A stretch of 64,000 nucleotides of DNA from DATFTE01 sp963840665. Lineage in GTDB: Bacteria; Acidobacteriota; Terriglobia; Terriglobales; Acidobacteriaceae. Made by a program: the position numbers and the translations under genes. Positions within the stretch are counted from its first letter, which is position 1. Every line of letters starts with the position of its first letter. This document shows positions 35,169-43,371 of the stretch, in pieces. The DNA is taken from the NCBI GenBank assembly GCA_963840665.1, contig CAWIZO010000011.1:310001-374000 (forward strand). Direction: 5' to 3'. The notes beneath the pieces are model-generated. The model was not told where the DNA came from. It ran no database searches and was given only the letters and a program-made list of their open reading frames with translations.

Positions 35169-36275
35169 ATGACTCAGACCGATGTTTTCATCATAGGTGG
35201 TGGTCCCGCGGGGTTGGCAGCGGCGATTGCCGCGCGCCGTGCCGGATTTGCTGTCATACTCGCTGACTCGGCCAAGCCCCCGATCGATAAAGCCTGCGGC
35301 GAAGGCATAATGCCCGATGGACTTGCTGCGCTCGCCGAGTTGGGCGTGACACTACCGACGCAAAATACAGCCGTTTTTCAAGGCATTCGGTTCCTCGATA
35401 CAGAGCATTCGGCAGAAGCATATTTTCAAAAGGGACACGGCGCCGGAATTCGACGGACGGTGCTGCATCCGTTGATGGTGGAACATGCTTCGCGATCGGG
35501 TGTCTCTATGCATTGGGGAAGCCGCGTGACAGGCCTTTCACAGAACGGAGTGCAGATGGACGGCCGGGAGATCTCGTGCCGTTGGATCGTGGGTGCGGAC
35601 GGCATGAATTCACGGACGCGCGCATGGGCCGGTCTCGAGCATATCTCGCAGAAAAAGGTTCGGTACGGATTCCGCCGGCATTTCGCCGTCGAACCGTGGT
35701 CCAAATTCGTGGAAGTGCATTGGACGGGCCGGGGACAGCTCTATATCACGCCAGTTTCGGACAGGGAAATTTGCGTTGCGTTGGTTACCCATGAGCGCAC
35801 GCTCTGTGTGGCTGATGCCATCGCCGCTTGTTCTTCGGTGCCGACAGCCCTCCGCACCGCAGCATCTTCGACCCGCGAACAAGGAGCCTTGTCTGCGTGC
35901 TTCCGGCTGAAGTCCGTCGTGCGCGGTTCGTGCGCGCTGATTGGAGAAGCGTCAGGCAGCGTGGATTCGGTCACCGGAGAAGGAATGTCGCTCGCCTTTC
36001 GCCAGGCTTTGGCGCTGGAGAAAGCACTGCGCGAGAACGATCTGTCGCTCTATCAAAAAGCTCATCGAAAGATTATGGGTCTTCCAGCGATCATGGCAGA
36101 TCTGATGTTGCTGATGGACCGACAACCGGGCCTGCGGCGCCGCGCTCTGAGCGCGCTGTCCCGACGTCCAGACTTGTTCGGCCGCATGCTTGCGATTCAT
36201 GCCGGGAGTGCGTCTCCGCTTGCTATGGGCCTGTGCGGAACTACGTCGCTCGGTTGGCACATGCTCACTGCCTGA
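35169..36275 (+). CDS. FAD-dependent oxidoreductase, geranylgeranyl-reductase/monooxygenase type
   Basis: The 368-residue protein starts with VFIIGGGPAGLAAAIAARRAG, the Rossmann FAD-binding motif (GxGxxG), then carries KACGEGIMPDG and later IVGADGMNSRTR (the GD/DG motif) and LIGEASGSVDSVTGEGMS, the second FAD-phosphate site. This is the p-hydroxybenzoate-hydroxylase-like fold of monooxygenases and geranylgeranyl reductases. It follows the type III polyketide synthase by 16 bases and likely hydroxylates, oxidises or reduces its product. Substrate unknown. Confidence 0.85.
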   Translation: MTQTDVFIIGGGPAGLAAAIAARRAGFAVILADSAKPPIDKACGEGIMPDGLAALAELGVTLPTQNTAVFQGIRFLDTEHSAEAYFQKGHGAGIRRTVLHPLMVEHASRSGVSMHWGSRVTGLSQNGVQMDGREISCRWIVGADGMNSRTRAWAGLEHISQKKVRYGFRRHFAVEPWSKFVEVHWTGRGQLYITPVSDREICVALVTHERTLCVADAIAACSSVPTALRTAASSTREQGALSACFRLKSVVRGSCALIGEASGSVDSVTGEGMSLAFRQALALEKALRENDLSLYQKAHRKIMGLPAIMADLMLLMDRQPGLRRRALSALSRRPDLFGRMLAIHAGSASPLAMGLCGTTSLGWHMLTA

Positions 36276-36288
36276 ATTGTTGACTCTC

Positions 36289-36885
36289 ATGAAAATTGTT
36301 ATGCGAACCCCAAGGATGTATGCGTGTCTTGTCGCCCTAATCTTAATCAGTTTCGCAACTCCCTCATTCGGGCAGGAAGATGTATTCGAACTGGATCCCG
36401 CAAAGACGACCGTCAATTTCGCCCTCGATGCAACCCTGCATAGCGTTCACGGGTCTTTCAAGGCGAAGAGCGGCAGCATTCGTTTTGATCCTCAGTCCGG
36501 AGCAGCGAGTGGGAAGATCGAGGTGGACGCGACCACCGCGGAAAGCGGCAACGACAGCCGCGATCAAAAGATGCACAAGGAAGTCCTTGAGAGCGAAAAA
36601 TATCCTGAGATCAGCTTTTCGCCGTCTAAAGTTGTCGGAAAGATTGCGTCAGGCTCTAACCTGCAAATTGAAGGAACCTTTCGCATTCATGGCGCCGATC
36701 ATTCTCTAACCTTGTCGGTTCCCCTTGCGATAAGCGGGGACCAAGTCAGCGCGAAATTCCATTTTGTGGTTCCCTACGTGGAATGGGGAATGAAGAATCC
36801 CAGCACCTTCGTACTGCGTGTAGGCAAGGAAGTATCGATCGATATCGTGATGGCGGGGCATCTCAACGAGGTCCCCTCGAAATAG
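36289..36885 (+). CDS. YceI-family secreted protein
   Basis: Starting at the ATG at 36289 gives 198 residues with a signal peptide ending ATPSFGQ. The YceI lipocalin-like barrel follows: DPAKTTVNFALDATLHSVHG, GKIEVDATTAESGNDSRDQK and FRIHGADHSLTLSVPL. YceI proteins bind long polyisoprenoids or similar lipids in the periplasm. It starts 13 bases after the FAD enzyme, on the same strand, so it is probably the third gene of the polyketide operon. An earlier ATG at 36190 lies inside the FAD gene and is unlikely. Confidence 0.85.
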   Translation: MKIVMRTPRMYACLVALILISFATPSFGQEDVFELDPAKTTVNFALDATLHSVHGSFKAKSGSIRFDPQSGAASGKIEVDATTAESGNDSRDQKMHKEVLESEKYPEISFSPSKVVGKIASGSNLQIEGTFRIHGADHSLTLSVPLAISGDQVSAKFHFVVPYVEWGMKNPSTFVLRVGKEVSIDIVMAGHLNEVPSK

Positions 36886-36964
36886 GGGTGCTATTCAATT
36901 CGAGCGAGTTCTTTCCCATCTCGCGGACCGGAACCTGATCGTGGTAACCGGCCCGCGTATGTCG

Positions 36965-37669
36965 CTAGTTCAGATCTGGAAGAGTAATCGAAGAAAAACC
37001 GCCTTGCGGGTTCGACAATCCGACTACGGTGCGGTTCTGTAATGAATTGAAAGTAATCGTTCCGCTGTCGATGAAGATGTTGTTGGGGAAGCCCGGCTGC
37101 GTGAAGAAAATCACGTAGGGGCCGGCTGTCTCGGTGATGTAGGACGTGGCGCCACCCAATTGAACATTCGAGGCAGTTGCCGGCACACTCGTCGGATCCG
37201 TGCCGCTCGGAACCAGGTAGATGTCCGTTGCGCCCACGCTCGCAGCCGCGTTAATAATGCGGATCTGGGCGTTGCCCGAGGCTGGGGCAGTCTGATTATC
37301 CACGTATTGATCGCCTTTGAGGTTGTTCAGGAAGCCAACAAGGATATAGGTATTGTTTGTGCCCCCGCCGATACTCAAGGTCGGCGTACCGGTGCCGTTA
37401 ACCGTGGTGTTATTCGTTGTTCCGACAGGCTGAAATTGCAACGTTCGCGACCCGGAACTGACCGTCATGTAGGCAGTGCTAAAGCCAAAACCGAGACCGT
37501 TGATCACGGTTTTACCGTCAATCAATACGTTGAAACTCGGAGCGTTCGGCGATGCGTTGATAAAACGAATCTTGGAGTTTCCGCCTCCGCCACACGCGAC
37601 AGTCAGCAATCCGACCGCGACCAGCAACACCACCGCACACAACGACAATACTGTCCAGGAGCGCTTCAT
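36965..37669 (-). CDS. DUF4397-domain lipoprotein
   Basis: A 234-residue protein. The first 26 residues are a lipoprotein signal with lipobox LLTVACGGGG. Two DUF4397 units follow, each starting with R(F/I)INA (KIRFINASPNAPSFNVLIDG near residue 33 and IRIINAAASVGATDIYLV near 135), a beta-rich surface domain of unknown function. A GAGAGG site precedes the ATG. About 93 bases upstream lies a GTAAA repeat site. The gene is on the same strand as the VWFA gene. Location in the outer membrane or periplasm is inferred from the lipobox. Confidence 0.85.
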   Translation of the reverse strand: MKRSWTVLSLCAVVLLVAVGLLTVACGGGGNSKIRFINASPNAPSFNVLIDGKTVINGLGFGFSTAYMTVSSGSRTLQFQPVGTTNNTTVNGTGTPTLSIGGGTNNTYILVGFLNNLKGDQYVDNQTAPASGNAQIRIINAAASVGATDIYLVPSGTDPTSVPATASNVQLGGATSYITETAGPYVIFFTQPGFPNNIFIDSGTITFNSLQNRTVVGLSNPQGGFSSITLPDLN

Positions 37670-37761
37670 TCGCGACGCCTCTCAAGAAGAAAAATTTTGA
37701 TGGATACAAAAACGCTGATGCCAGTTATAACGCCCAGAGTTGCCGAGACCCCAGATTTTTT

Positions 37762-37776
37762 GTAAAGACTTGTAAA
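37762..37776. promoter_or_regulatory. Two GTAAA direct repeats upstream of DUF4397 gene
   Basis: GTAAAGACTT at 37762 is followed by GTAAAC at 37772, a 10-base period. The site is between the VWFA stop and the DUF4397 start (both minus strand). Same motif as at 18962, 43300 and 52912. Confidence 0.4.
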
Positions 37777-37802
37777 CCCCGCGGCAACTCTAAAGTTGCT
37801 CT

Positions 37803-39890
37803 CTATTGCCGAACCAGCATGGCCAAGCGCGGAAACCGGAAATGCCCGGCGGCATCATCGATTACATTGACCTGGCAAGTATAGAAGCCAGGCTTCAATT
37901 GTGACAATGGGACGTCGAGTTGAAACACCGCGGCTTTGCGGTCAGGCGCGTTCAATTGTGTGGTCTCAACCAGCGGCGTTTCATAAGCCTGGTTCTTTCC
38001 AATAAAGAACGCCACGTTCGTCAGCACCCGGATTCCCGGCTTTGTGCTGCTTGTTCCAGCTTGATGGCCCGGATCATACACTTCGTAATAAAGGTAGAGA
38101 TGTTGCCCGCTGGAGAAGACGTGCGTCACGCTTGGGATGACCTCCGATCCGTCGCGCACGAGCGGGTTCTCGGTCTTCGCCTTTCCCGCAGCCTGCAACT
38201 GGCTGGCGAGAATCACGGAGCTCATTTTCAGCGGCTGCGCCTTGAGATCGGGAATGGTGAGATCGGTTTCGAACGATCCTATCCGACCGGTTTCATTCTC
38301 GCGCACCACGAATTTCAGATGATAGCTGCCCGGTGGCAACACGAATCCGTTGCCGTACTGCACATTCTTACGCTGCACCAGTTCCGAAGTGTTCAAAGAG
38401 AGCTTGACAGTGTCTCGTATTTGACTGACAGGGCGCTTGCCCGGATCGAGTACGACTCCCAACACATCGAGAGTCGCTTTATCCTGGTCACTCTTGCGGG
38501 TAAACGGAATCTCCTTGCCCGGCACTACCAGAGAAACGGGCACGTAGAAGCGATTGTCTCCCAAGCGGAAATAGCCGGTCGAGAGATAGACCGGCAGGTC
38601 GGTGGTGGGAAGGTCGGAGGAGAGTTCCTGCTCCAACTGGGATTCGCGATCGTCCTGCGTCGAGTGTTTGAAATCGGCGGGAGCGTAGTATCCACGACGG
38701 AAGTCGAGTTTAATGCCGGGACGATTTACGCGAACCGTGATTTTCCGGTAGCGACCGTCGCGAGCGGGATTGTTGCTGTGATACCCGAGGATGTAGTAGC
38801 TCGAAGTATCCTGCTGTACGCCTTTGAAGAGCTGGCTGAAGTCGTTGGTATCGAGGAATGCCCGTCCTCCGGTGTCGCCCGCCAGCGTAACCAGCGTTTC
38901 CTGCGTGGTGAAATTCGAGTTGTAGGAGTTCAGCTGAGCTTGACCGGAGAACGGTGACGTCCCTCGCAAACTAGCGCTTTGCGCCTCGCCCCCGGGAACG
39001 ATGGCTTGCAGTCCGCGGCTGTCTGTGGTGTAGATCGAAAGATTGGCGCGCACTGCGGCGTTGATCGCCGATCGTAGCTCTGACTGATTTTCGATTCCGG
39101 TGCGATCCATTCCGCTGGAGAAGTAGATCAGCGATTTCTTCTGATCCACCTTCGCCAGTTGATCGGCCAGCGAGCGCAGAGCCTCAAGGCGGCGGTCGGT
39201 ATTGAAGATGTTGTACTCGGTGTCATCCGCGGTAAACGAGTTTGCCGAATCGGCTGTGCCTTCGGTGGTGCCAGTGGTGCCTTCCTCGAATCCTTGCCCG
39301 GCGCTGGGATTTAAAGCGGTCAAGGCCTTCGTCAACAGAGTCTTGTCGGAAGTGAAGTCCTGATTGATGCTTAACGAGTTTCCTAACGACACGACAGCTA
39401 CAAGATCTGCCGGAGCCATCTGTTTGTCGACGTAGTTTTGCGCCGAGGTCACGGCGCGTTCGGTTTCATCTGGCTCCATTGAACTGAGATCGAAAAAGAA
39501 GATCATCAACCGTCGATCTTTGAAGGCGGGGTTGGGAGTTGGCGCTGGAGCCGGAGCAGGGGCCTTGGGCGCTTTTGAACCATTTCCCAGCAACTCGATC
39601 TGTGAGTTATCGACCGCCGCCATGGCGTCGGTGTTCTCCAGATCGAATGACGCAACTTGCTGCGGCTTGTTGTCTTCGAGAACCGTGAAGTCTTCGCGCT
39701 TCAGGTCGCGGACCAGGTTCCCGTTCTTGTCATGAGCGGTGACATTCACCAGGACGATTTCCGTCTGCGAACGAAAAACGTATCCCGTAGAGGCGTCCTG
39801 CGAAGGAAGGAGCGGGCAAAGCAATGCGATCACCAGCCCGAGAGCCAGTGTTCTTTGGCGCCAATGAGCCGTTTTGAAGTTGGCATTCAT
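37803..39890 (-). CDS. VWFA-domain secreted protein (acidobacterial type)
   Basis: The 695-residue product has a signal peptide and a short region (EIVLVNVTAHDKNGNLVRDL, TVLEDNKPQQV) that is standard for acidobacterial VWFA-related proteins. A von Willebrand A domain follows (residues about 125-330) with the metal site FFFDLSSMEPDE and later IYFSSGMDRTG. The Pro/Ala linker APAPAPAPTPNP precedes it. The C-terminal 300 residues are beta-rich. VWFA domains mediate metal-dependent protein binding; the role of this family is unknown. It starts nine bases after the TonB-receptor stop, on the same strand, so the two are co-transcribed. Confidence 0.85.
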   Translation of the reverse strand: MNANFKTAHWRQRTLALGLVIALLCPLLPSQDASTGYVFRSQTEIVLVNVTAHDKNGNLVRDLKREDFTVLEDNKPQQVASFDLENTDAMAAVDNSQIELLGNGSKAPKAPAPAPAPTPNPAFKDRRLMIFFFDLSSMEPDETERAVTSAQNYVDKQMAPADLVAVVSLGNSLSINQDFTSDKTLLTKALTALNPSAGQGFEEGTTGTTEGTADSANSFTADDTEYNIFNTDRRLEALRSLADQLAKVDQKKSLIYFSSGMDRTGIENQSELRSAINAAVRANLSIYTTDSRGLQAIVPGGEAQSASLRGTSPFSGQAQLNSYNSNFTTQETLVTLAGDTGGRAFLDTNDFSQLFKGVQQDTSSYYILGYHSNNPARDGRYRKITVRVNRPGIKLDFRRGYYAPADFKHSTQDDRESQLEQELSSDLPTTDLPVYLSTGYFRLGDNRFYVPVSLVVPGKEIPFTRKSDQDKATLDVLGVVLDPGKRPVSQIRDTVKLSLNTSELVQRKNVQYGNGFVLPPGSYHLKFVVRENETGRIGSFETDLTIPDLKAQPLKMSSVILASQLQAAGKAKTENPLVRDGSEVIPSVTHVFSSGQHLYLYYEVYDPGHQAGTSSTKPGIRVLTNVAFFIGKNQAYETPLVETTQLNAPDRKAAVFQLDVPLSQLKPGFYTCQVNVIDDAAGHFRFPRLAMLVRQ

Positions 39891-39899
39891 ACGCGCTCC

Positions 39900-42800
39900 C
39901 TAGAAGCGGAACCGAGCTGTCAGCAGAATGGTTCGCATCGCGCCGACCGCTGTGACTCTGCCGTACGACGGGGAAGTCACGATGGTGTCGATGGTTGTAA
40001 ACTGCGGCCGGTTGAACACATTCGATGCCGACGCTCGAAATTCCAACATGCGATTCTCTTTCAGCGGGACCACCTTGGTGATCGCCATATCGACCAGAAG
40101 GGTTCCAGGTCCTTCGATGCTGTTGCGCCGCGCATCCCCGAATACGCCGGCGGGAGGCGTTGTAAACGCGGCCGTGTTGAACCATTGATTGACCGACGGG
40201 TTCGGCACCGTGACCGGCAGGCCGGTCGCTTGCGCGCGCAGAGTGCCGTTGATGCCTCCGCTCACGTTTTCGATGTTGCCCAGAATCCGCGGGGTGAAAG
40301 GAAGGCCCGAGGCGACCGTCCAATCGCCGCTCCATTGCCAGTTGCCGAACAGATCGCGCAAGACCCCGGGCTGCGCCAGCCAGGGCTTATCCTGGCCGAA
40401 CGGCAACTCAATCAGATAGTCGCCGGTAAATCTGTTGCGCTGGTCGAAGCTTGAGAGCCCGCGCTCGGCCGCTAGATCGAACGCATTCTGCGCGGGGATG
40501 GAAGTTCCGCCGCCGATCGTGGAAGCATTGTCAATTGACTTCGACCACGTGTAGGTGCCTCCCACCGAGACGCCATGCTGCAGCCTTTTTCGTAAGCGCA
40601 CAGTGCCCGCCTGCGCCGTGGAACTGGCCAGTGAATCCTGAAAGAGAAACGCCTGTACATTCGGAATACGGGTTCCACTGAACGTGCTGTTCGGCGCGTC
40701 TTCAATATCGAGGCGCGTTCCCTTCGTGCCGGTGTAATCAAGGTTCAAAAGCAATGTAGGCGTAATTTCCTGCTGCACATCGAAATTCCAGATCTGCAAA
40801 TATCCGAGTCGATAGTTTGGATCCACGGCATAGCTATTCGTGACCAGATTTGGCGGCAGCACATCGCTGAATCCAAAACTCAGCGGAGACGTCCCAGCGC
40901 TCTGAACATTGGTTTGCGTCACCGAGAACGGTGGCTGGAAGCCGAGTTGTTGGACAATTCCTGATAACGCCGTAGTGTTGTAATTTATTCCGTATCCCGC
41001 GCGGAACACCGTTTTCGGCAGCGCTTTCCACGCGATGCCGAGGCGGGGGGCAAAGTTATTTCGATCGGGACGAACCAGCGTAGTCGGAAATCCATCCTGT
41101 CCGGCTAACACGGGCGTCGCCGTCGTGAAACTCGGGTTCAAAGCGAGGTTCGCAATACGGCCGTTGACCTCGGAAAAAGGCGAGACGTACTCGTAGCGCA
41201 ACCCCAAATTAAGGGTTAGGTTCCCGCGGATCTTCCATTCGTCCTGCACGAACAGGTCCCATGAATTGCCGCGGAAGTGATAGTTGTTGTCACCGAACTG
41301 CACTGAGTTTTGCTGAGGCAATCCGAGCAGGAAGTCGGCAAGATCAAATCCAGTGTCAGGCGCTGCTACTCCACCAACGACATTTGCGGTGTTGAGCCCG
41401 GTAAAGATGAAGCTACCGCGCGAGACTCCGTCGGTCTCCGTATTCAATTCGACGCGCCGGAAGTCGCCACCCCATCGCCACGTGTGCTTGCCGCGGTTCA
41501 GGATGAGCGAATCAGAGAAGGTCCAAGTCTGATTTCGTTGTAAAAGCGGATTCGTATCCTGAATGCCGCCGAAATTCGTGAACGACAAATTCGGCAAGCC
41601 CCAGTCGAACGGATTGGTGGAAATTCCGGTGATTCCCGCCAGGCCCGCGACGTTGGTATTGAACGCGTAAAGGTTCTGAGTCGATATACGGTTGCGGTTG
41701 AAGTCGATGCGAAAAGAATTAATGATTTTACCGATGCTTCGCGTGTAGCCGATTGGAATGTCAAAGCTACGCACCGATGTATTTCCGCCAACGGAAGGGA
41801 ACGGATTGGTCAAGCCGGTTTCCGTGCTGTGGTAGTGGAATCCGACATTGATGTTGTTCTGTGGTCCGCGCCGGCGCGGCCCCATCGAAGTATTGCCAAA
41901 GCTATGCACCACCCGCGCATTCAGGTCGTCGAGATTATTGGTGGCTGAAGTGACGAAGTGAAAATTCTGCACCGTGCCCGGAAGATTGGGCAGCGGAATG
42001 TATTTCAATAATGCCTGCGCCGTCGGGCTGATCGCGGTTACCTGATTGCCGGCGCTGGTCCCTGGACCAAACAGCTGCACCGGAGAGCCATCCCGATTCG
42101 TTATTCCAGAAAAATCTCCCGAGCGCTCCAGTTCCGTAGGCACCGTCGAGAAGGCGTCGTAGGGATTGTTGGAGCGCGAACCGTTGTAATTCACGAAGAA
42201 GAATGTCTTGGTGCCGCCCTTGTAAATCTTCGGAATGTTCAGCGGCCCACCGAGAGACGCGCCGAACTTCTGCTGCAGATATCCCGGCTTGGTCGTCGGC
42301 TGCCCCGTCAGCGAGTAAGGCGACGCGTTCAAGGCGTCGTCACCGACGCTATAGTAAACACTTCCGTGCGGACGATTGATGTCCAGCCGGCCTCTTCCTC
42401 CTCCGAACAACGCAAATCCGCCGCCGCCCGGCCCTCCGGAGCCCCCTCCGCCGGGCGGAGCCCCGAACGCCGTTCCTCCCCCGGCTGGCGCCACTGAATT
42501 CGGAGCGCCGCCCAGAGATCCACCTCCGGCACCCTGTTGGTCGCGATACTGTTGCATGCGCTGCTGCAGGTCATTGCTGCTCAGACCGAACATGTTCGGG
42601 CTGGAATTGTTGCCCGAGACGGCAATTGATTCCGTGGCACTGTCAGAAGCGACTCCGGGAATCGGCATTCCTTGGGGAACGATCTGATCGTTCGAACTCC
42701 CACCACTAGCGTCCAGACCGGCTTGAGCCTGCAGCACACCCAGGCTCTGAAAACCGCGACCCGAGCCGCCAGCAACCCGCCTCGCATCCGGCGCAGGTGT

Positions 42801-43148
42801 CTGTTGGCTTCGCGAGATTAGAATGAGATCAAAGTTTGCCTGCCCGCCACTGGCATCTACCGCAACGTCATGCGTAAGCTGAGCGAAGGCTGGCATCTCG
42901 ACGGTTACCGCATAGTGACTCGCCGCCGGCACCTGCAACGTGAAGCTGCCGTCGAGGTCAGTCCAGGCGGTGATCTTATTTCCGCTCGCGGGCTCGGTTG
43001 CCGTGACCTTGGCCCCGGGAATCGGTGTACCTCCCGACTTCACAAATCCGCGGATAGGCAAGTTCTGAGCGGGAGCCGTCTGTCCGGATAAGGCGCCGGA
43101 GAAAACGAGAACCATCAGGAGAACTGTGAACGACAAAAGTGATCTCAT
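39900..43148 (-). CDS. Oar-like TonB-dependent receptor with carboxypeptidase-regulatory domain
   Basis: The 1082-residue product has a signal peptide (ending FSGALSGQ), then a carboxypeptidase-regulatory-like beta-sandwich (PIRGFVKSGGTPIPGAKVTA, about residues 30-120). A Gly/Pro-rich stretch near residues 205-260 (for example GGGGSGGPGGGG) follows and then the large beta-barrel with many aromatic strands, ending in ARFRF, the terminal Phe of outer-membrane proteins. The N-terminal plug is poorly matched, as in Oar-like receptors. Such proteins, abundant in Acidobacteriota, move or bind large ligands at the outer membrane, powered by TonB. It is the first gene of a pair with the VWFA gene. 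Ligand unknown. Confidence 0.88.
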   Translation of the reverse strand: MRSLLSFTVLLMVLVFSGALSGQTAPAQNLPIRGFVKSGGTPIPGAKVTATEPASGNKITAWTDLDGSFTLQVPAASHYAVTVEMPAFAQLTHDVAVDASGGQANFDLILISRSQQTPAPDARRVAGGSGRGFQSLGVLQAQAGLDASGGSSNDQIVPQGMPIPGVASDSATESIAVSGNNSSPNMFGLSSNDLQQRMQQYRDQQGAGGGSLGGAPNSVAPAGGGTAFGAPPGGGGSGGPGGGGFALFGGGRGRLDINRPHGSVYYSVGDDALNASPYSLTGQPTTKPGYLQQKFGASLGGPLNIPKIYKGGTKTFFFVNYNGSRSNNPYDAFSTVPTELERSGDFSGITNRDGSPVQLFGPGTSAGNQVTAISPTAQALLKYIPLPNLPGTVQNFHFVTSATNNLDDLNARVVHSFGNTSMGPRRRGPQNNINVGFHYHSTETGLTNPFPSVGGNTSVRSFDIPIGYTRSIGKIINSFRIDFNRNRISTQNLYAFNTNVAGLAGITGISTNPFDWGLPNLSFTNFGGIQDTNPLLQRNQTWTFSDSLILNRGKHTWRWGGDFRRVELNTETDGVSRGSFIFTGLNTANVVGGVAAPDTGFDLADFLLGLPQQNSVQFGDNNYHFRGNSWDLFVQDEWKIRGNLTLNLGLRYEYVSPFSEVNGRIANLALNPSFTTATPVLAGQDGFPTTLVRPDRNNFAPRLGIAWKALPKTVFRAGYGINYNTTALSGIVQQLGFQPPFSVTQTNVQSAGTSPLSFGFSDVLPPNLVTNSYAVDPNYRLGYLQIWNFDVQQEITPTLLLNLDYTGTKGTRLDIEDAPNSTFSGTRIPNVQAFLFQDSLASSTAQAGTVRLRKRLQHGVSVGGTYTWSKSIDNASTIGGGTSIPAQNAFDLAAERGLSSFDQRNRFTGDYLIELPFGQDKPWLAQPGVLRDLFGNWQWSGDWTVASGLPFTPRILGNIENVSGGINGTLRAQATGLPVTVPNPSVNQWFNTAAFTTPPAGVFGDARRNSIEGPGTLLVDMAITKVVPLKENRMLEFRASASNVFNRPQFTTIDTIVTSPSYGRVTAVGAMRTILLTARFRF

Positions 43149-43299
43149 GAAAACGTCATCCGAGAATCACTTGCAAAGCAGCTGAGATATTGAGAAGGGC
43201 GCACAAATCTCTTCCTGGGAAGATCACCCCATGGGAATCTTCTGAGACAACTAGTTTGCCATAACTCTTAGATTGAACACGCACCGGCGGGGGCAAGGG

Positions 43300-43336
43300 G
43301 TAAAAAGGTTGTAAATCAGCGTAAAGTTACGTAAAC
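43300..43336. promoter_or_regulatory. Four GTAAA direct repeats upstream of TonB-dependent receptor
   Basis: GTAAA starts at 43300, 43311, 43321 and 43331; the last three are spaced exactly 10 bases, so they lie on one face of the helix. The site is about 150-190 bases upstream of the minus-strand receptor gene. The strongest example of the motif seen also at 18962, 37762 and 52912. Confidence 0.55.
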
Positions 43337-43371
43337 GCCGTTTCGCTCAGTAGGGGAAGAATGTGAAGCTC

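Noticed and set aside
43300..43340. Short direct repeats considered as a CRISPR remnant
   Set aside because: Repeats are only 5-6 bases with 10-base period and have no spacers; they look like a regulator site.
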